Assembly: GCA_965649825.1 (NCBI GenBank)
Contig: OZ287696.1
Coordinates: forward strand, 310,001-374,000
Direction of reading: 5' to 3'
DNA: 64,000 nucleotides
Source: Penicillus capitatus
Taxonomy: Eukaryota > Chlorophyta
Below the pieces are notes generated by a model. That model searched no databases. It saw only the letters and a program-made list of their open reading frames with translations, and was not told the DNA's origin. The position numbers were made by a program, and so were the translations under genes. Shown one piece after another: positions 55,534-64,000 of the stretch (positions are counted from its first letter, which is position 1; each line of letters begins with the position of its first letter).

Positions 55534-57722
55534 CAATGACGAGAGCGGAGCATCTCGAGAGCAGCAGATCTGTTTCCTGCTGCAAGTTCGATGTAAATCA
55601 GCAACATAGATGACTACAACACACACCGCCCCCATATAAACCATCATTTGACGATTCCTGAAAGACGTCTTTACTTTCTTGCATCGTGGATCGATGAGAA
55701 GAGCTTTCTGAACCGAGCTCTTGGCATTTGCCAAGTCCATACTGGCACAGTACACCGATGCCAAATTCTGGTACATCAGTTTCTGAGCCATGGTCGTATC
55801 TGCACAAACAAACACATCAGAACCCTAACAGCGTGGCTGTCTACACAACGCATGGGATCTGTAAAGGCAGTGGGTCGCTGTGTCGAGAAGTCTGCTGCAG
55901 CAAAGGTCTCAACAAAGGCTCTCAATCGCTCTGTCGCTTCCTGAGATCGATCCAGGAGACACAACGCTTCTGCCTCATACATAGCAGCTGAGAGCGCCAT
56001 GTGGTTGTCTGCGATGGACAGCAGCCTGAGCTTCTCTACGAACATCAAGCAACGCTCTGGTTGATTGAGTGACAACGTCACAAAGGCCAGTTTGACATGG
56101 ACAGCAACCCGGAGTAGCTGCCGATCAGCACTCTCCATCGTCGGCGGTTCATGTTTGATCAAAGCCAAGGCATTCAGCAAATAACTGCGACTCGCCCGGA
56201 GCCATTTATCTGCGACAGATTCTTGACACAGCTGCTGCTAGAGTGAAGGCATCACCATGACAACTCGATTCCTCTTCTGGTTGCGACGCAGCTGTCGGCA
56301 GAACAATGACATGTGGCAATGCCTTGGTTGTGATTGCTGGGCGTTGGATATGAATATTGGCTTCGTCATGGGAAGATGTCAAGCGCGACAATGCTAGACA
56401 GCATTCCGCCATTCGAATCCAAAGACAAGGTTCGGAGAACATGGCTGTGGCAGACTGCCTGAATTGAGACAGGGCACGTTCATACGCTCCCTGACGGAGA
56501 GATACGAGTCCCGTGTTATAGAGTGTCCGTCGCTGGTTGTCTGAATGGATATTGGTATCCATCTGTAGCGCCTTGGAGAAACATAGACAGGCCACATTGA
56601 TATTTCCCAATCGGTAATGAACAGCTCCCAAGTTATTGAGCAATGCATTTCTCATTGGAGAACCATCTGGTGCCCGTATGCATCGATTGAGCCAGACAGC
56701 CGCTTCTTCAAATCTTCGTTGGATCAGTGCAATCTCTGTCCTCAAAAACAGCGCCGGTAGACATCCAGGTATCTTGTTCAACAGCTCTCTTAGCACCTCT
56801 ATGGCGGTTCTTTCGTTTCCCAAGGACAGCAATATCCTTGCACGATAAAATGCAGCCAGTGGTATGAGATCTTCTGTTTTGGAGAGATGATGCGCATCGA
56901 CGCCGTTGGCAGAGTGCGTGTCTGACGCTTTGAGATTCAGTTTGGAGATGCAAGGAAAGGAGAGGAAAGAGGTCTCCATACCGTCCCATTCCTCCAACGA
57001 TGGTGCTTCATCTGGAGCTTCTGCATTGCAGGAGGAGGATGATGATGCGACACTGGACTGTTCCCAGTCCATATCCACCTTCACTCTGGCTTCCGACGGC
57101 AACATACCATCCAGAAATTCAAGCGGCTTCCTGCATTTTGCTGGCTGTCGCTTCTGCAAGTACACTTCAAAACTCAGCAAACAAATCCCGGCAGCCAGTC
57201 CATCGTCCAAAGCATAGATCTTTTCAAGGAGCGGCTCCAGGAGAGACAGAATATCTTCCCACTTTTCTTGGTGGTACAGCACAACGGCCTGTAGATCTCT
57301 TTCGCAGACAGCCCATAGAAACAGTGCGCTCTTACTCTGTTGTACACCACGACAGGTGAGACCTCATGCTCATGCTCAGCTGATCGTTGTCGTTCAGAGC
57401 CATCCAAGACATTATCGGGTCTCTCCTGTCCACATGATCACATGGATGGACGATCTAGCCATATCCAATCAACTAACCACCCTACCTGCAGTTCCAACAA
57501 AGCCCTTGCCGTCTCTTCCAGGCTCTCAGCATTTTCCACTTGACAGTTGGCCACTGCAAAATTGTGCATCACCTAAGGCTCTCTTCAGTAACCCTCTCTT
57601 CTCAGTCCATTCTGCCGTATGCTGACCGTTGCATCGTGTGGAGATTGTTGCTTGAGTCGTTGCATTTCTTCCGCGCACTGAACCCGGTCGCCATTGCTCC
57701 AGTGCCGAAGGGCCGTTTCCAT
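55527..57722 (-). CDS. CNOT10: CCR4-NOT complex subunit CNOT10 (TPR protein)
   Basis: TPR scaffold of the CCR4-NOT deadenylase complex. Exons 57627-57722, 57486-57572, 57336-57425, 56265-57288, 55847-56209, 55675-55799, 55527-55613; introns 41-61 bp; 623 aa. Order matches the animal protein: VMHNFAVANCQVENAESLEE; VVVYNRAVVLYHQEKWEDIL; AGICLLSFEVYLQKRQPAKC; LLNNLGAVHYRLGNINVACL; TLYNTGLVSLRQGAYERALS; LWIRMAECCLALSRL; SYLLNALALIKHE; YQNLASVYCASMDLANAKSS; and the end MLLIYIELAAGNRSAALEML. Start Met 57722 gives METALRHWSNGDRVQCAEEM, a helix as expected. The ATG lies 85 bp from the divergent WASHC4 start. Tail overlaps PIG-T. Confidence 0.87.
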
Positions 57723-57807
57723 TTTTGCATGTACTGCCACATCATCTCGTCATGTCCCTTTCATTCGTTTCTTGTCCGAACCGCCTCCATTGACGCCGAC
57801 GACAACG

Positions 57808-60800
57808 ATGTTCGAAGAGCAGCTGGGCAGCGAACGTCGTCTACTCGACCTTTGGCTTGAAAACAATTTTCCAGAGCGAGAGACTTCGGATACACGTTCG
57901 TTCTGGAGCTTTGCAGAGAGCAATCGAGGCGACTGGAATCCGCGTGAGTCCAGTCACTTTTCTTTCGAAGCTGGGCCTTCCGCACAAGACAACTGGCAGA
58001 ACACAACAAAATCGTTTCAAGTCTTGACCTTTCTCTGTTCCGAAGTGCAGCTTCTCGAACAGTTTGCTCAGAAGAAATTCTATCCCACACTGTATGTCAT
58101 CGGTGGATCTCTTGTCCGGGGACACGCCCCACCGATGGGCGATTTGGAATTGACATTGGCAAGTCTCTTGCCGACATTACAGGATGTCTTGGATTACTTG
58201 GAGCAATTTGAAGCCCTGCTTCATAACCTGCTCTCACAGACCTGTGCCATTCTGCTCGATGACACGATCGACGTCAAGAGGAGAGTGGTGTCGACTGCCT
58301 TGAGATGCGCCTCCAGAGGACTGGTTGTCCTCTTTTGTTTACAGACCTTGCTCTCGATCAAGATTTTGCCACTCTTTTTTAACTACAGACGCATGTTGCA
58401 CACGATGATGTCCAAAACGAATCAGAGCGGAGCGCAGTTGGCTTTGCTGGAAGAAGTGCAGGATCAAGTGGTCCGATTGGAGGAATCTCTGAGAATGGGA
58501 GCTTTCACAAGCTTCATCGATACTCGGATCAAGCACGGCATTCTTGGGAAGCAATTCCAGAAGAAAGCAGTCATGACACTGATCGAGAGCTATTTGCTCG
58601 AACAGACGGAGAGCAGCTGTGCGCAGTTGGATCTTCCAAATGAGAACGTCTTTACTCGGTCGGATCTGCTGGCAACCATGCTCTTCTTCGTGGCCTACTG
58701 CTATTCTGTCCATCCCAAAGACAGACGCGTGCTCAAAGCTATGCTGGAGATCCATCAGAGATCACCCATTCTGCCGATATATTACACATTGGTCGTGGTA
58801 CCTGCAAGACTTCTGAAGGATCTGTTACCGAATTCCTATATGTCCAGTCTGCCATGGGACTATCTCAAACTCGCATCGGCTCAGTCCAATGCCTACCTTC
58901 AGTCTTTACAGAAATCGATAATTGGGCGATTGGATCGCGTTGCCTTTCGGGGAGCTGTCTGGGCAACTGAGCTCTGTTCTCTGTTGAGTGAAGGCGAAGG
59001 TGTCATCAGTGCAGCAGATCGTGAGCAGTTTCTGTCTTTGCTGATGGAAGGATTGCATATGATGACACATCTGAGGCAGTCTTTTGATTCTATCCTGCAA
59101 TTGCACGTCGAGCAACTGCAGCCTATGAGCAAAGACATGCTGCGTTGCGTCACCAGCTGCATTTGCTATCTAAAACTCCTCTCTGGACACATCGCCAGAT
59201 CCTGGGCTGTCATTGAACAGAACCTCGATTTCTTCTTGGAACATTACAAGACTCTCCTCCTCGATCAGTTCAAACGAGCGTACGATTATCTGCTGCAGCT
59301 GGAACGCAATGACAGGACGTTGCGCATGCGACGCGTTCTGAGCCGATTGGGAGCAAACTATCAACACTCCCCTGAATACTTGACCGTTTGTGTGAAGCTG
59401 ATGAGAATGGCGATCCAAACACTGCAAGAAAAGGCCTCGACGCCCCAACGACTCTTGCTGAATTTTGTGGTGCACTCCATCTCTGGATTTCAATTCGTGC
59501 CAGACTTCATCGAGACCGAGAGTCTGGCCTGTCTGAAGCAGATGGAAGTTGTCGAAACAATGGGCATTCTGCTGCAGAAGATGGGTCACTGCGATTTGCT
59601 CTACTTTCATCCCGAGCTCATGAGAAATGCATTTCAGCAGCTCCTGCAACATCCGGAAGAGGCTAATAAGCTCCCGCATCTTGTCAATGGCTTCCTCGAT
59701 ATACGGTTCTTAGCAGAAGAGGCAGGTGCAGGGCATTCGAATACCATGTTTGAGAACGATGTCGCATCCATGCTCAAAGTCTATTTTTTGGATCCTCTGA
59801 GTCGAGTGGTGGAAAGAGATCTGCTCAGTATTGTCTGCAGCGACGTCGCTTCTCAAGAAGACGGTTCCCAAGATCATATGGACTTGCAGAACAATGTCTT
59901 GCCTCTGTTACAACTCGAACCACTGTCTCTCATCACCCGAGACCTCAGCGTGCTCGATACCGTGAAGGTCCAGTTGAGCAAGACCCTTCGAAAACTGTCC
60001 ATTCGCGGGGAACTGCATTGGGATACCTTATGCAAAGTCAAGAATCTGGCACAAGAGAAGTATGGTATCGTTCTGGAGGTACCGGAGGCCATTGAAGGAT
60101 CCACTCCGTCGACACTCGATCATTTGGATACAGCAGAGAGCATACGAGGTTTTATTGCATCGTATATGTTTCAGCTACATTCCTTCACATTCGTCCTCAG
60201 TCCTCGCACTCCGTCCAATCCATACCACGATCTGCCTGAAGTGGTCGGCATCGAAGATTTCATGGACCTGATCCAGGCAGACATCACTCAAGTGGGTCAG
60301 GCAGCACTCACCTCACTGTACAGTCACAGCAACAAAGACCAAGAACTCCGACCGATGCCGTCAGCAACGACGCTAAATCAGAGACCGACGGTTACGCTGA
60401 CAGAGATGGCAGAGAATGAGAGTGCCGTCGGACTGGTCACACCCAGAACGCGATCTGATGAAGGAGCAGAGGGCCAAGGCCGTGCGGAGCAAACCACGCC
60501 GGAAGACAGATCTGTCGCCGTGCCAAATCTCTTATTCAATCACGACTCATTCAAACGACCTTCCAGCATTCCTGGCATCCAAGGATCGTCTGTCCTTAAT
60601 CCAGGCCGCGCTCCGTGGTCGTTCATGGAAAAATCCCGTCACGATCTGTACTACCAGGAATCTGTTGGAAGTGAGACGTCACTCTGTCCGGCACCGCGAT
60701 CCTCAGATGGTCAGGATCGACAAGGAAGAGTGACACTTCTCATTCGATTGCTCACGGAGGCACTGGTCGATAAACTGAAACAGGTGGCCGAGCTGTGTGG

Positions 60801-61701
60801 CGCCTCCGAAACACGATCTGTCTTGTCTCAAACGACTCAGAGATGGCAGAACAGCCAGAAAGCTGTTGACAATGAATACCCTGTCCCTCAAGCTGAACTT
60901 GTACGCAAAGAAGTCATTGCATTACTAAAGGCTGGCACATTGACCACCAACATCATCCATAAACTTAGATTCTTGATCGGGGATATCGGAAAGGTCGTCT
61001 CCCTTGTCATGCTGGTCTATCACGGCGCCTCTTGTGTACGCGAGCTGACCCTTTCTATGATTCCTCGGGATGTTTTGTCGAACTATGAAACTCTCAGCGA
61101 TTTCTTGAGACAATCTGCAGAACATGAGAGACTTGTTCAGGAAGGCCGTCCATTTGATTATATCTTCAATGGATTTGAGACGAAGCCTTCGGTTCATGTT
61201 CAGTACATGGAGATGTTAGAGCCCGTTTTTGCGTCTGCTCTGGACGAAGGGCATTTAGAGGTGGTGCGCAATATCTTTATTCTCACTCCTGCTATGTCAC
61301 TGGATCACATCGAGTCCATGCGCTCTCTCAAGAATCAATACCAAGGGAGCAGTCTGAACAAAGTGACTGCCAAAACAGAAGATAGCTTTGCCGTAGGACT
61401 GTCCTTTCTGCTGACCATGTTGAATCAGATGTCGAAGTTTGAGGCGTTTCATTGGTTTGAATCGGCCAGTCGGCATTATCACCTCTCGATTGACAGAGTC
61501 CATGCAACCTTACTCAGTCAGCGGAACAGCACTGTCACATCAACGCTGCGCCGAGCACCCGATTCGGAGACACTGCGAAGCATGGAGCTGTTAAACAGTC
61601 TCAAAGGCAAGATCAGTGAATTGAGTCTTCTGGAACACTCCATGCATTGCAGCAAGGTCTTTTTCCAGAAGAGGCAGCAGAAACGACCGTCTGCAGATTA
61701 A
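57808..61701 (+). CDS. WASHC4: WASH complex subunit 4 (SWIP/KIAA1033), intronless
   Basis: Large scaffold of the endosomal WASH complex, which activates Arp2/3-driven actin on endosomes. Single exon, 1297 aa (human about 1170). Matches along the whole length: FLCSEVQLLEQFAQKKFYPT; LLSIKILPLFFNYRRMLHTM; RLDRVAFRGAVWATELCSLL; LERNDRTLRMRRVLSRLGAN; VNGFLDIRFLAEEAGAG; CKVKNLAQEKYGIVLEVPEA; RGFIASYMFQLHSFTFVLSP; GRPFDYIFNGFETKPSVHVQ; IFILTPAMSLDHIESMRSLK; DSFAVGLSFLLTMLNQMSKF; FHWFESASRHYHLS; LEHSMHCSKVFFQKR. A Ser/Pro/Gln-rich insert of about 100 residues lies near residues 860-970. The frame is open upstream to 57694, but the Met at 57808 avoids overlap with CNOT10. I first thought of a gamma-tubulin complex protein; the C-terminal WASHC4 motifs decide against it. 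Confidence 0.85.
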   Translation: MFEEQLGSERRLLDLWLENNFPERETSDTRSFWSFAESNRGDWNPRESSHFSFEAGPSAQDNWQNTTKSFQVLTFLCSEVQLLEQFAQKKFYPTLYVIGGSLVRGHAPPMGDLELTLASLLPTLQDVLDYLEQFEALLHNLLSQTCAILLDDTIDVKRRVVSTALRCASRGLVVLFCLQTLLSIKILPLFFNYRRMLHTMMSKTNQSGAQLALLEEVQDQVVRLEESLRMGAFTSFIDTRIKHGILGKQFQKKAVMTLIESYLLEQTESSCAQLDLPNENVFTRSDLLATMLFFVAYCYSVHPKDRRVLKAMLEIHQRSPILPIYYTLVVVPARLLKDLLPNSYMSSLPWDYLKLASAQSNAYLQSLQKSIIGRLDRVAFRGAVWATELCSLLSEGEGVISAADREQFLSLLMEGLHMMTHLRQSFDSILQLHVEQLQPMSKDMLRCVTSCICYLKLLSGHIARSWAVIEQNLDFFLEHYKTLLLDQFKRAYDYLLQLERNDRTLRMRRVLSRLGANYQHSPEYLTVCVKLMRMAIQTLQEKASTPQRLLLNFVVHSISGFQFVPDFIETESLACLKQMEVVETMGILLQKMGHCDLLYFHPELMRNAFQQLLQHPEEANKLPHLVNGFLDIRFLAEEAGAGHSNTMFENDVASMLKVYFLDPLSRVVERDLLSIVCSDVASQEDGSQDHMDLQNNVLPLLQLEPLSLITRDLSVLDTVKVQLSKTLRKLSIRGELHWDTLCKVKNLAQEKYGIVLEVPEAIEGSTPSTLDHLDTAESIRGFIASYMFQLHSFTFVLSPRTPSNPYHDLPEVVGIEDFMDLIQADITQVGQAALTSLYSHSNKDQELRPMPSATTLNQRPTVTLTEMAENESAVGLVTPRTRSDEGAEGQGRAEQTTPEDRSVAVPNLLFNHDSFKRPSSIPGIQGSSVLNPGRAPWSFMEKSRHDLYYQESVGSETSLCPAPRSSDGQDRQGRVTLLIRLLTEALVDKLKQVAELCGASETRSVLSQTTQRWQNSQKAVDNEYPVPQAELVRKEVIALLKAGTLTTNIIHKLRFLIGDIGKVVSLVMLVYHGASCVRELTLSMIPRDVLSNYETLSDFLRQSAEHERLVQEGRPFDYIFNGFETKPSVHVQYMEMLEPVFASALDEGHLEVVRNIFILTPAMSLDHIESMRSLKNQYQGSSLNKVTAKTEDSFAVGLSFLLTMLNQMSKFEAFHWFESASRHYHLSIDRVHATLLSQRNSTVTSTLRRAPDSETLRSMELLNSLKGKISELSLLEHSMHCSKVFFQKRQQKRPSAD

Positions 61702-61870
61702 CAGTTATCATGTTTGATAAACTCGGAGGTGATCTGTATGTAGATAAGCATCCGTCCATATTGAAAAGGGATCTGTGTTTATGATTCCACCCCTCTGCTG
61801 GTCCATGGATCTCACAGTTTCTCTATTGATACAAGGTCACAACGAAAGAGTCCATTACCCGTCTTCTTTT

Positions 61871-62960
61871 TCAGCGTTGGCAGTAACCACCGTATCCACC
61901 AAAACCTTCCATCGACGTCAAAAACATTCTATAGAAGGACAACGTCTTGTCGAAAGGGTTGAGATGGGAATAAGAGAGAAGTGTGACTTTGAAGTTCTTC
62001 ACGAAGCCCAAGTTGTATGGATTGGACCATGGTCTGCCTTCACGATAGGCTTGCTTCCATGAATGAAAATTCTCGACAAAATCGATCGTCCCCTGTCCCG
62101 TTATCACCAAGAAGCTATGCCAAGAGAACAGACCGCCGACAGCCACTCCAATGGAGGCACTCAACATAAAGGAGAAGGTACGTAGTACCGATGCGGAATG
62201 TGCATCGATAAAGAAAGGTTTCTGATAGAGCATCATTCCAAACTACAGACAGAACACAGAAAAGATCTGCCCATTGCATACATACCACGACAGGAATGCA
62301 GCAATTACACTGTAGGCACAGGAGAGAGTGACGTAGAGGAGAAAGAGGTAGAAGTATCGGTAGTTGCGGAACCCAACGCAGTTTCCAATCCACGGACAGT
62401 GGTGATCCATTTTCAGAATACACCTAAAATCGAAGAGATATCGATCGATGCGTTTGATCTTGTCGATCGAACTTATTGCAAACACTACAGTGATGTGCGA
62501 GATCTGGTTTGGGTCGATCACATACTTTACAGAATCGCCAACACCCACCTTGGTAGATTTCGTACAGAACCTATCCAGCAATGCTCCATCAGAGATTCCA
62601 TGAGATTCGACCGGCACGCACAGGTTCTGAGATATCTAGGGTACAACCGGGAGGTGTTGTGACACACATCCAATAGTTGAATAAGGTGTTCGATAGCAAC
62701 AAGAGTCCTACTGTCCTGTAGAAAAGCATGATCCATCTTCCATGGCGCTGTTCCATCTGTGACATGACATGCATGTATCGGTGTCATGGATTCTATGGGA
62801 CCGGAGGTCATACTTCGACGAGAAGGACAAAGAAAAATGTGTATGCGACAACGAGCATCAGACTCAACGCTGTGATGATGTAGATGGGTCCACAGGTGCG
62901 TAGACCTCTCTCGACCAGCCACTCGACTGCCAGGATTCCTTTATCGACACTACAGGACAT
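61871..62960 (-). CDS. DHHC-type protein S-acyltransferase
   Basis: Palmitoyltransferase attaching fatty acyl chains to Cys of membrane-associated proteins. Exons 62814-62960, 62622-62756, 62473-62570, 62282-62423, 61871-62242; introns 57, 51, 49 and 39 bp; 297 aa. N-terminal pair of membrane helices ([40 protein letters not shown]); Cys-rich domain [20 protein letters not shown] joined to [20 protein letters not shown], with the catalytic DHHC; then two more helices ([40 protein letters not shown]) and the [12 protein letters not shown] motif typical of the family C-terminus. Subfamily uncertain (ZDHHC16-like or plant PAT-like). The last intron (39 bp) is short, but no other junction keeps frame. 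Divergent from the DHX16-like gene (125 bp). Confidence 0.88.
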
Positions 62961-63085
62961 GTCTTTGGGGTGGGATGGAGAGGAAGAACGCTAACAGTGC
63001 CGAACGCGTGCAGAAGCTCCAGATACGTTTCATGAGAGAGACTCAGGGTAATCTGTCGTACCATCGAGCAGAAGGTGTCTGCGTC

Positions 63086-64000
63086 ATGCCATCCCTCAAG
63101 GATTGGATAGCGGACCGTCTTCATACCCTCTTGGGTAACTAACGGCTTTTTTCTCTGTGAAGAGATCGCAAAAAGCGTCACCTAGGCTACACAGAGACAA
63201 ACGTGGTGAACTATATTGTGGCGTTAGGTAAGTTTCTGTTTTGATGCTGCTCTGTAAGGCAGAGGTATCGCTGTCCAGCAAAGAAGGCTCGAAACGCAAC
63301 AGACCTAGCCAACCGTTTGCAAGACCAAGTGAAAAACGCTCGTGTGGAGTGAGTAAAAGTGGATGGAGAGATGTGACAGGGTCTGCCAGCGACACAGGAC
63401 ACGTATCGATTTGCAGAACAGCTCTTGCAACGAATTCCACCTTCGTCCGATTCCAAATCCTCTGTACAGAAGGTCCGATCTGCATCTTCTGCTTTCTTCT
63501 TCTGAAAGAGTCATGGAGGACAGACATCTGTGGATCCGTTCAAAGCTGCTCAAGAACAGGCGCGTAATTTTCTGGTCAAGAATGCAAAGTATCATCTTCT
63601 AGAAGAAGAGGACGAAGAAGAGTCCGATGCTCCTACAGAGGCATTGAACAGATCCAAACGTAAACAACGAAGAAAGAGAGACAGAAAGGCAGAGGATGAG
63701 GAAGATATGATGTCCATCGATCCATCAGCCGTCGCGCAGAAATACGAACGGCCAAAGAGGTCATGGGAACATGACGAAGACGTCGAAGAAGGATCAGATG
63801 CCGAAAAAGTACCCCCATCATTCTCTGGCAGAGAAACAGAGATCTTCGCAGGAACGCGAGAGGGAACGAGATCAAAGAGAGAAGGAAGAGTTCGAAGAGA
63901 GACTCCGTGCAAGAGACGAAGAAAAAACGAAGAAACTAACAGAAAAGAAACTCACCAAAGAAGAACAGAAGGAAGAAAGCAAACGAAAATATGAGAACTT
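63086..64000 (+). CDS. DHX16: DHX16/Prp2-type spliceosomal DEAH helicase, N-terminal part (cut by window edge)
   Basis: Prp2/DHX16 remodels the spliceosome just before the first catalytic step. Only the N-terminal extension is in the window. Exons 63086-63134, 63186-63227, 63279-63341, 63390-63472, 63524-63781, 63840-64000+; introns 48-58 bp. PWI-like start SLKDWIADRLHTLLG joined to YTETNVVNYIVAL and AKKARNATDLANRLQDQVKN; then YRFAEQLLQRIPP; QEQARNFLVKNAKYHLLEEE (human: ARALLEKNRSYRLLED); a Lys/Arg/Glu-rich linker; and EFEERLRARDEEKTKKL. These match DHX16 in order; the DEAH ATPase core is beyond the edge. The third intron could also be 63344-63379, and the last intron's donor is inferred from frame. 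Confidence 0.82.

Noticed and set aside
57808-61701. Gamma-tubulin complex component
   Set aside because: First impression from the long helical protein with no introns; the C-terminal motifs FDYIFNGFE..., FAVGLSFLLTMLNQ and FHWFESASRHY fit WASHC4, and GCP signatures are absent.
62281-62610. Minus-strand frame around 62243-62617 as one DHHC exon
   Set aside because: It lacks the AHHCSVC half of the Cys-rich domain; two introns restore the complete zinc-binding pattern.

Overview
This is eukaryotic nuclear DNA, very gene-dense: about 31 protein-coding genes in 64 kb, on both strands. Nearly all are split by tiny GT-AG introns. I placed about 167 by reading-frame phase and family alignment; most are 43-58 bp, and several carry a CTAAC-like branch point. 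About eight use a GC-AG donor. Long single-frame readings across the window are mostly exons plus antisense shadows. Exon coordinates given here are hand-derived splice models; no transcript or database search was available.

The gene content suggests a plastid-bearing protist that also has cilia. Plastid side: a PsbP-domain protein, a protoporphyrinogen oxidase with a transit-like leader, a DiT-type dicarboxylate translocator and a GH14 beta-amylase. Ciliary or centriolar side: BBS4 and a CEP70-like coiled-coil protein. WASHC4 (endosomal WASH complex) is also present, which argues against land plants. The lineage stays undetermined.

Layout: 1-811 end of a cyclic-nucleotide phosphodiesterase; 1273-6318 small unknown, PsbP protein, unknown membrane protein, NIT1-type amidase, BRAP-type E3; 6348-16251 BBS4, OTU/UBA/SEC-C deubiquitinase, LMBD2, ALG7, CobW/CBWD GTPase, secreted Cys-rich protein; 17221-38888 two full-length ZNFX1-type helicases with N-terminal CCCH fingers, in divergent orientation, enclosing CEP70-like and SRRM1-like genes; 39179-44924 small membrane protein, coiled-coil protein, SURP-ankyrin-U-box protein, mitochondrial-like protein, FG nucleoporin; 45088-53340 PPOX, NDUFAF6-like, beta-amylase, DiT translocator; 53393-64000 PIG-T, CNOT10, WASHC4, DHHC acyltransferase and the start of the DHX16/Prp2 spliceosomal helicase.

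Several genes share RNA-processing roles (SRRM1, DHX16, CNOT10, SURP protein, ZNFX1 pair), but there is no operon logic. The clearest organisational theme is head-to-head pairs with almost no space between start codons (18-125 bp, and one pair whose ATGs overlap in CATG) and tail-to-tail pairs whose coding ends touch or overlap. The most interesting system is the duplicated CCCH-ZNFX1 helicase pair, with almost identical exon structure and repeated GT-to-GC donor changes in one copy.
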